Shown here: positions 58,399 through 64,000 of the stretch, one piece after another
Position numbering within the stretch: position 1 is the first letter of the stretch
Layout: each line of letters starts with the position of its first letter
DNA from: Oerskovia paurometabola
GTDB lineage: Bacteria; Actinomycetota; Actinomycetes; Actinomycetales; Cellulomonadaceae
Direction of reading: 5' to 3'
NCBI RefSeq assembly: GCF_016907365.1
Contig: NZ_JAFBBV010000001.1
Coordinates: 3,906,001-3,970,000, forward strand
Length of the DNA stretch: 64,000 nucleotides
Notes under the pieces: model-generated
Told to the model about the DNA's origin: nothing
Seen by the model: only the letters and a program-made list of their open reading frames with translations
Database searches by the model: none
Program-made: the position numbers and the translations under genes

Positions 58399-59252
58399 CC
58401 ACGCTCCTGCCCGACGGCGCCGCGCCCGACACCCTCGTCGCGCCTCTCGCGGGGTTCTGCCCCGTGTCGCTCGACGAGCTCGTCGCCTCGGCGTCGCTCC
58501 AGACCCGGATCGACCGCAAGTACGTCCTGCGCCGTGCGCAGGCACGGGAGGTCCTGGCCGACCTGGCCGAGCGCGAGCCGGGCGTGCGGGTGCTCGACGT
58601 CGACGGCCGTCGGGAGTTCTCCTACGAGTCGGTGTACTTCGACACCCCGGACCTGACGAGCTTCCACCTGGCCGCGCACCGCCGTCGGCGGCGGTTCAAG
58701 GTCCGCACCCGGACCTACCTGGACTCGGGCGAGGCGTGGCTCGAGGTCAAGACGCGGGCCGCGCGCGGCTCGACCGTCAAGGACCGCGTGGCGCACGACC
58801 TCGCGGGCCGCTGCGAGCTGGGCGAGGGCCGGGGCTTCGTGTCGGCGACGCTCGACGGCGCAGCGATCCCCGAGGGGGCCGAACTGCCGCTCGCGGCGGG
58901 GCTCGTGACCAGGTACCGGCGCTCGACGCTGCTCCTTCCCGGGACGAGACCCGGTGCGCCTGCGGCCCGCGCGACGCTCGACACGGGCCTGACGTGGCTG
59001 CTCGACGAGGGCACGCCCGCGGGCCGCGTCGCGGCGGTCCCCGACCTCGTGGTCGTCGAGACCAAGACCGGGTCGACGCCGTCGTGCCTCGACCACCTGC
59101 TCTGGCGCAGCGGCCACCGGCCGCAGCGCATCTCCAAGTACGGCACGGGTCTGGCGGTCCTGCGCCCCGACCTGCCGAGCACCCCGTGGCGACGTGTCGT
59201 CCGCCGCTGGGTCGAACCCTCCCTGACCACCACTCCCGACAGGAGCACCTGA
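58395..59252 (+). CDS. VTC domain-containing protein (polyphosphate polymerase-like)
   Basis: This 285-residue protein has the VTC tunnel fold. It shows LQTRIDRKYVLRRAQ and YESVYFDTPDLTSFHLAAHR, the basic RRRRFKVRTRTYLDSGEAWL followed by EVKTR, DLVVVETKTGSTPSCLDH and the terminal RISKYGTGLAVLRP. These supply the Arg/Lys triphosphate ligands and acidic metal ligands of triphosphate tunnel enzymes. In yeast VTC4 makes polyphosphate from ATP; bacterial members may make polyphosphate or use another NTP. It overlaps DUF4956 by 4 bp and the downstream lipoprotein gene by 1 bp, so the three act together. Confidence 0.9.
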   Translation: MTTLLPDGAAPDTLVAPLAGFCPVSLDELVASASLQTRIDRKYVLRRAQAREVLADLAEREPGVRVLDVDGRREFSYESVYFDTPDLTSFHLAAHRRRRRFKVRTRTYLDSGEAWLEVKTRAARGSTVKDRVAHDLAGRCELGEGRGFVSATLDGAAIPEGAELPLAAGLVTRYRRSTLLLPGTRPGAPAARATLDTGLTWLLDEGTPAGRVAAVPDLVVVETKTGSTPSCLDHLLWRSGHRPQRISKYGTGLAVLRPDLPSTPWRRVVRRWVEPSLTTTPDRST

Positions 59253-61405
59253 TGCGACTCCGTAGACCCACCACCGCCACGACCGCAGTCCTGACCGCCA
59301 CGCTCACGGCCGCCGCGCTCGTCGGCTGCTCGGCGGACACCGGCACGAGCACCACCACGAGCGACGCGGCCTCTGCCACCACGGCCTCGACCGCCGTCGC
59401 GGGCCTGACCCCCGAGGAGGCCATGGCCGCGAACGCCGACCCGCACTCCTCGGGGGCCGACGACGAGGACCTCTCGTGGGACGAGTCCGAGGAGGTCGCG
59501 GTCACGCTCGACGGCGACTCGGCCCAGGCCGACGGTGACGGCGTGAGCGTGGACGGCTCGACCGTCACGATCACCCAGGCCGGCACCTACCGCGTCACGG
59601 GGGACCTGACCGACGGGCGGCTCGTCGTGGCGTCGTCGGGCGACGGCGTGGTGCGGCTCGTTCTCGACGGCGCGAGCATCACCTCCTCGACGACCTCGGC
59701 GCTGGTCGTCGAGGACGCCGCGACCGCGGTCGTGGTCCTGGCCGACGGCTCGACGAACCACCTCGAGGCGGCCAAGACGACGGTCGACTCCGACCATGAC
59801 ACCGAGACTGACGGCAGCACCGACGAGCCCGACGCAGCCCTGTTCTCCTCGGCCGACCTCACGATCGGCGGCACCGGTTCCCTCGACGTGGTCAGCGCCG
59901 CGACCGACGGGATCGCGAGCAAGGACGGCCTGGTGATCACCGGGGGCGACCTCACGGTCGACGCGGGCGACGACGGCGTCCGCGGCAAGGACTACCTGGT
60001 CGTGACCGACGACGCGTCGGTCACCGTGACAGCGGCGGCCGACGGCCTCAAGTCCACGAACTCCGACGACGAGACCATGGGCTACGTCGCGGTCCTCGGC
60101 GGGACGCTCGACGTCACGTCGGGCGACGACGGCATCCAGGCCGAGACCGACGCGATCGTCGCGGACGCGACCGTGACGATCGCCGCGGCGGGCGGGCCCG
60201 GCACGGAGGTCGCCGAGGACGCCTCGGCCAAGGGCATCAAGGGCGACGTCGGGGTCGTGGTCGGCGGCAGCGCGACCGTGGACGTCGCCGCCGCGGACGA
60301 CGGCCTGCACTCGAACGGCGCCGTGTCGGTCTCGGGCGGGGACGTCACGCTCGCCTCGGGCGACGACGGCGTCCACGCCGACGGCGACCTCACGATCACG
60401 GCCGGCACGCTCACGGTCAGCGAGTCGGTCGAGGGCCTCGAAGGCGCCACGATCACGCTCGCGGGCGGCGACGTCCACATCACCGCGTCCGACGACGGCG
60501 TGAACGCCGCGGGCGGGACGAGCACCGACACCACAGGCACCGAGACGGCGCAGGAGGGCCCTGCCCCGCAGGACGGCCAGGCGCCGGGTGACGTCACTCC
60601 CCCGGCCGACGGCGAGCGCCCCACCCCGCCCGACGGCACGGTCCCCGGCGACGGCACGGCCGGCGCGCCCCCCGCCATGCCCGACGGCGAGATGCCGTCC
60701 GGCGAGATGCCCACCATGCCCGCGGGCGAGATGCCCGACGGCGCAGCCCCCGGTGGGCAGGCCGGCGGTCCGGACGGTGGCGCACCCGGAGGCGAGGCCG
60801 CGGGCGACTACTCGCTCACGATCTCGGGCGGGACGCTCGTGGTCGACGCGGGCGGCGACGGCCTGGACAGCAACGGCTCGCTCGAGATCACGGGCGGGAC
60901 CACCGTGGTCCAGGGGCCGACGAACGCGGGGAACGGTGCGCTCGACGTCAACGGCACGTTCACGATCTCGGGCGGCACGCTGCTCGCCGCGGGCAGCTCG
61001 GGCATGGCCGTGGCCCCCGACACCGACTCGTCGCAAGGCTGGGTCGCCGCGAACCTCGACCAGAGCGCCGCAGCCGGGACCGTGGTCCACGTCCTCGCCG
61101 AGGACGGCACGCCCCTCGTGTCCTACGAGGTCACCAAGGACACGCAGAACGTCGTCTACTCGTCCTCCGAGATCGAGACGGGCGCCACCTACGTCGTCCA
61201 GACCGGTGGCACCCTCGGCACCCCGGACGACGCCGGGCTCTCGTCCGACGGCACCACCGACGGCGCGACGCAGGCGGCGACGGCCGTCGCGGGCGAGTTC
61301 GCGGGCGGCGGCACGGGCGGCACGGGCGGCGGCCGCAGGCCCGGCACCGGTGGCTCGACCGGCTCGAGCGACTCCTCGGGCGCGACGACCACGAGCGGCG
61401 CGTGA
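59252..61405 (+). CDS. Carbohydrate-binding domain-containing lipoprotein (DUF4353-type)
   Basis: This 717-residue secreted lipoprotein (lipobox AALVGC, Cys26) is dominated by repeated beta-helix-like turns of the form GGDLTVDAGDDGVRGKDYLV and GGDVTLASGDDGVHADGDLT. The SADGLHSN/DDGIQAE motifs recur about every 25 residues, typical of the DUF4353 carbohydrate-binding family. A Pro/Met/Gly-rich segment (residues about 430-510, with GEMPSGEMPTMPAGEMPDG) interrupts the repeats. The C terminus is Gly/Ser/Thr-rich. Its ATG overlaps the VTC stop (TGATG). It is presumably the surface component of the DUF4956-VTC operon, and its ligand is unknown. A strong terminator follows. Confidence 0.88.
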   Translation: MRLRRPTTATTAVLTATLTAAALVGCSADTGTSTTTSDAASATTASTAVAGLTPEEAMAANADPHSSGADDEDLSWDESEEVAVTLDGDSAQADGDGVSVDGSTVTITQAGTYRVTGDLTDGRLVVASSGDGVVRLVLDGASITSSTTSALVVEDAATAVVVLADGSTNHLEAAKTTVDSDHDTETDGSTDEPDAALFSSADLTIGGTGSLDVVSAATDGIASKDGLVITGGDLTVDAGDDGVRGKDYLVVTDDASVTVTAAADGLKSTNSDDETMGYVAVLGGTLDVTSGDDGIQAETDAIVADATVTIAAAGGPGTEVAEDASAKGIKGDVGVVVGGSATVDVAAADDGLHSNGAVSVSGGDVTLASGDDGVHADGDLTITAGTLTVSESVEGLEGATITLAGGDVHITASDDGVNAAGGTSTDTTGTETAQEGPAPQDGQAPGDVTPPADGERPTPPDGTVPGDGTAGAPPAMPDGEMPSGEMPTMPAGEMPDGAAPGGQAGGPDGGAPGGEAAGDYSLTISGGTLVVDAGGDGLDSNGSLEITGGTTVVQGPTNAGNGALDVNGTFTISGGTLLAAGSSGMAVAPDTDSSQGWVAANLDQSAAAGTVVHVLAEDGTPLVSYEVTKDTQNVVYSSSEIETGATYVVQTGGTLGTPDDAGLSSDGTTDGATQAATAVAGEFAGGGTGGTGGGRRPGTGGSTGSSDSSGATTTSGA

Positions 61406-61432
61406 CGCCGTCGGGCAGCTGAGGCCTTACGC

Positions 61433-61470
61433 GCCAGGGGCGCCGCACCCGACGGTGCGGCGCCCCTGGC
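61433..61470. terminator. Bidirectional terminator, lipoprotein and chitinase genes
   Basis: A perfect 16-bp stem (GCCAGGGGCGCCGCAC and complement) has a CCGACG loop and lies between convergent stop codons. Confidence 0.85.
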
Positions 61471-61502
61471 CGTCCCGGACCGACCCGGGACCTTCACGCA
61501 GA

Positions 61503-63215
61503 TCAGGCCGAGCAGGGCCGACCGGCGTCCCACGCACCCCAGACGTCGCTCCCGGGCACCTCGCCACGGGTCCACCACTGGGCCGTGTGGTTCACGCCCG
61601 CACGCGAGACGACCGCGCCGCCCGAGTACGTGGCCTCGAGCGAGAACGCCGGGGCGCACTTGACGACCTCGACCACGGGGGCCGTGCCGCACGGACCGAT
61701 CTTCTGCCACGGGCTGCCCGAGGTCGCGGCCGGGGCCGTGCCACGCGTCCACCACTTGGCCTTGTACTCGGCGCCGTCGTGCGAGACGACGTCACCCGAC
61801 GTGTAGACGCCCGAGCCGTACCAGGGGGCGGCGCACTGCGCGCCGACCTGCGGGCCGGGGGTCGACGCGCGCAGCGTCGCACCGAGGGTCGAACCGAGCT
61901 CGTTCTTGTAGTCGCCCGTGAGGTCCCACCACATGGCGCCGCCGTAGCCCTGGACCGCGAGCCACTCGGCCTTCGCGTTCACGGACGCCTTGTCGTCGTA
62001 GCTCCACCACTGGTCGCCGTCGTAGCGCCACGAGGCGCCGATCGTCGGGTCGAAGTACGCCTTGCCGACCGTGCGCAGCTCGGCGTACGTCTTGGTGCCG
62101 ATGTAGCCCGCGGCAGGCTTCCAGCCCGCGCTGCCGTCCGCGACGCCGTACCAGCCGTGGCCGTAGGCCGCGAGGCCCGCGTTGAGCTGCTGCGGGTCCG
62201 CGCCCGCGTTGACGTACATGCCCATGGCGCCGTCGAGGCCCAGGCCCCAGTTCTCGGTGCCGTCCGGGTGCAGGTTGCCCTGGTGGCCCGTCTTGTTGGG
62301 GACCCAGCCGCCGTGGAAGTCGTAGCCCTGGACGTTGAGGAAGTCGACGACCGCGAAGAGCCGCGGGTCGAGCCATCCGCCCTGGCCGGCGTTCCAACCA
62401 CCCGCGGGAGCGAAGCCCGTCAGCAGGTAGTCCTGACCGTTCTGGGCGCCCAGCGCGTCGAGCGAGGTGCGGAACTCCTCCATGAGGAGCAGGAAGTTCT
62501 CCTTGTCCTCGGGGCGGGCGTTCGCCGTCTCGCCCCCGGTGACCGGCCACTCCCAGTCGATGTCGATGCCGTCGAAGATGCCGGCCGCAGCTCCCGGGCC
62601 CCCCTTGTCGCCGATCTGCGGCAGGTTGCCCCGGATGTAGATGTCGAGACACGAGCTCACGAGCTTCGTCCGCCCCTCGGCCGTGGACGCGGCCTCGGAG
62701 AAGTTGTCCGACCAGGTCCAGCCGCCGAGCGACACGAGGATCTTGGTGTCGGGGCTGACGGCCTTGAGCTTGCGGAGCTGGTTGAAGTTGCCCGCGAGCG
62801 CCTGGCCCGCCTTGTCGGCCTTGCCGTCCACGGACTGCTTGGCCGGGACGAGGCGCAGGAAGTCGTTCTGCGCGTCGCCCTCTCCGGGCACCTGGTTGAT
62901 GTCGCACACGAGGTCGGTCGTGACGTTGCCGAACGCGTAGTTGAGGTGGGTCAGGTCCTTGATCGCCCCGGTCGACACGAGGTTCGCGACGTGGAAGTCG
63001 CGCGTGATCGGGCCGTCGGCCATGAAGTAGCCGACGCTGCGGTAGCCGTTGATGTCGTCAGGGCCTGCGGACGACGAGGTGGTGGCGGGCTTGGCAGAAG
63101 CGACGGACTGGGTCGCGGCGGCCTGGGTTGCCGGTGCCACCACGACGGAAGCGGCGAGCACCGCGGCTGCGGCGATCGCCACCGGCGCGAGCCGGCGTCT
63201 GGGTGTGTCTTGCAT
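61503..63215 (-). CDS. Secreted GH18 chitinase with two CBM5/12 modules
   Basis: This 570-residue secreted enzyme has a signal peptide of about 33 residues (PVAIAAAAVLAASVVVAPAT ending AQA-like), a Ser/Thr linker and a GH18 barrel. The barrel contains KILVSLGGWTWS and the catalytic DGIDIDWEWP (D-x-x-D-x-D-x-E, Glu222), with MWWDLTGDY near its end. Two chitin-binding CBM5/12 modules follow at about 461-509 and 520-570, each with the aromatic A-x-WWTRG motif and Cys pair. It hydrolyses chitin. The promoter TTGGCA-17-TACTGT has a palindrome over the -35, a likely repressor site. ATG 63215 begins the signal peptide. Confidence 0.96.
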   Translation of the reverse strand: MQDTPRRRLAPVAIAAAAVLAASVVVAPATQAAATQSVASAKPATTSSSAGPDDINGYRSVGYFMADGPITRDFHVANLVSTGAIKDLTHLNYAFGNVTTDLVCDINQVPGEGDAQNDFLRLVPAKQSVDGKADKAGQALAGNFNQLRKLKAVSPDTKILVSLGGWTWSDNFSEAASTAEGRTKLVSSCLDIYIRGNLPQIGDKGGPGAAAGIFDGIDIDWEWPVTGGETANARPEDKENFLLLMEEFRTSLDALGAQNGQDYLLTGFAPAGGWNAGQGGWLDPRLFAVVDFLNVQGYDFHGGWVPNKTGHQGNLHPDGTENWGLGLDGAMGMYVNAGADPQQLNAGLAAYGHGWYGVADGSAGWKPAAGYIGTKTYAELRTVGKAYFDPTIGASWRYDGDQWWSYDDKASVNAKAEWLAVQGYGGAMWWDLTGDYKNELGSTLGATLRASTPGPQVGAQCAAPWYGSGVYTSGDVVSHDGAEYKAKWWTRGTAPAATSGSPWQKIGPCGTAPVVEVVKCAPAFSLEATYSGGAVVSRAGVNHTAQWWTRGEVPGSDVWGAWDAGRPCSA

Positions 63216-63265
63216 GTGAGGGCCTCGTTGCTCTCCTCCGGGCACGCCCGGAACTTTGTTCGGAC

Positions 63266-63305
63266 GCCTCGCACAGTAGACCCGAAAGAACCCTTTGCCA
63301 AGGGT
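63266..63305 (-). promoter_or_regulatory. Chitinase promoter with palindromic operator
   Basis: On the minus strand the -35 TTGGCA (63301-63296) and -10 TACTGT (63278-63273) have a 17-nt spacer. The palindrome ACCCTT(TGCC)AAGGGT at 63290-63305 covers the -35. The GntR-type TGGTCTAGACCA chitinase operator of streptomycetes is not present. Confidence 0.7.
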
Positions 63306-63503
63306 CTTAACCAATACGAGGGCGTGTTGGGTCGAACGCCCCGATTTGCCCCCTGGACGGGCGTCCTACTCGGTGCTTTTCCCCGGTTTGTCGGGTGTCC
63401 GCTCCGGCTCGTCGCGAGCTCCCGTGACGCCTCCCACGCCACCTCCTGCCCGGGACGCCGCACCTCACACCGTTCCTTGTGGAACCCCTCCCGCGGCCGT
63501 CGT

Positions 63504-63515
63504 ACGCTCGGATCG
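63504..63515 (+). promoter_or_regulatory. -10 box for leaderless sir2 gene
   Basis: TACGCT at 63504-63509 is 6 nt before the GTG. Confidence 0.6.
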
Positions 63516-64000
63516 TGCCCCCGCAGACCCCCGCGACCCCAGCGACCAGCCCCACGATCGACGACGTCGTCCACCTGCTGCGCGGCAAGCGGCTCACCGC
63601 GCTGACGGGCGCGGGCATCTCGACCGACTCCGGCATCCCCGACTACCGCGGGCCCGACTCCCCGCCCCGCAACCCCATGACCTACCAGCAGTTCGTCGGG
63701 GACGAGGCGTTCCGCCGCCACTACTGGGCGCGCAACCACGTGGGCTGGCAGCGCGTGCACCGCACGCACCCCAACGCCGGGCACAAGGCCCTGGTCCGGC
63801 TCGAGGAGCGCGGCGTCCTCGAAGGGATCATCACGCAGAACGTCGACCTGCTCCACGAGGACGCGGGCTCTCGCAACGTCATCGACCTCCACGGCCGCTA
63901 CGACCGCGTGATCTGCCTGTCCTGCGCACGCGTCATCTCGCGCGAGCACCTGGCCGACCGGCTCACCGAGCTCAACCCGCACTTCCTCGACAGCATCGGC
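63516..64000 (+). CDS. Sir2 family NAD-dependent deacetylase (5' part)
   Basis: The first 161 codons of a sirtuin run off the window end. GAGIS (32-36) and SGIPDYRGPDS form the NAD site. TQNVDLLH (107-114) and the catalytic His126 in DLHGRYDRV follow. The first half of the zinc ribbon is CLSC (134-137). It removes acyl groups from lysines using NAD. GTG 63516 lies 6 nt after TACGCT, so initiation is probably leaderless. The rest of the zinc module and the C-terminal NAD-binding part are not visible. Confidence 0.95.

Noticed and set aside
102..61405. Many long open frames of 300-1300 codons antisense or out of frame to other genes
   Set aside because: They are expected in 73% GC DNA, where stop codons are rare, and are Arg/Pro/Ala-rich without motifs. 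The opposite strand or frame always holds a gene with clear family signatures.

Overview
The window is uniformly very GC-rich (roughly 72-74% by eye) apart from one low-GC patch. It is packed with short-spaced genes on both strands and has an actinobacterial gene set: dnaX-recR-DUF5063 near the signal recognition particle RNA and a tRNA-Ser, a LytR_C-domain protein, PspC, F420-type LLM oxidoreductases, GNAT and TetR families, and a secreted GH18 chitinase with two CBM5/12 modules. This suggests a Micrococcales actinobacterium of the Cellulomonadaceae/Promicromonosporaceae type. No rRNA, phage, IS element or CRISPR array is visible, and the genus cannot be fixed from the sequence alone.

Layout. 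0.1-4.1 kb: HAD hydrolase and TauE/SafE permease (minus), divergent from an ABC exporter pair. 4.2-8.6 kb: DUF5063, recR, a VOC protein and dnaX. 8.7-12.1 kb: methionine importer metQ-metN-metI (minus), preceded by a 36-codon Cys-containing leader ORF. 12.26-12.63 kb: SRP RNA and tRNA-Ser(GGA). 12.7-17.9 kb: lipoprotein, GNAT, PspC, and an autoregulated TetR with a two-gene ABC exporter. 18-23.9 kb: a VapB-like/LytR_C pair, GNAT, uracil permease and two LLM oxidoreductases. 23.9-27.2 kb: ABC multidrug transporter divergent from a TetR, plus small membrane proteins. 27.3-31.4 kb: the two-gene Pnkp-Hen1 RNA repair operon. 31.5-37.8 kb: methyltransferase, GNAT, DUF1684, beta-helix protein, membrane protein, TetR, an FMN riboswitch with a PnuC-type flavin transporter, and a VOC protein. 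37.9-42.2 kb: nucleoside uptake and salvage (MFS, nucleoside hydrolase, GntR, ribokinase). 42.4-46.5 kb: acyl-CoA dehydrogenase, thiolase and a GT87-like glycosyltransferase. 46.5-50.5 kb: a two-component system divergent from a three-gene ABC transporter. 50.5-54.8 kb: AztD-like zinc metallochaperone behind a Fur/Zur-type palindrome, Nudix, lipoprotein deacetylase and signal peptidase I. 54.8-57.4 kb: AT-richer island with one orphan two-TM protein next to tRNA-Ser(CGA). 57.8-61.4 kb: DUF4956-VTC-carbohydrate-binding lipoprotein operon. 61.5-64 kb: chitinase and the start of a Sir2 deacetylase.

How it works together. Hen1 and Pnkp overlap by 4 bp and carry the activities of the known RNA repair machine: 2'-O-methylation, kinase, 2',3'-phosphatase and adenylyltransferase. 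The MFS-IunH-GntR-RbsK set would import a nucleoside, cleave it to base plus ribose and phosphorylate the ribose, probably under GntR control at a GTATAAC/GTTATAC operator. At least fourteen genes have a TAnnnT-like -10 box 6-7 nt before the start codon, so leaderless translation looks common here. The best candidates for under-described biology are the DUF4956-VTC-lipoprotein operon, the Cys-rich leader ORF before metQ, and the orphan membrane protein in the low-GC island.
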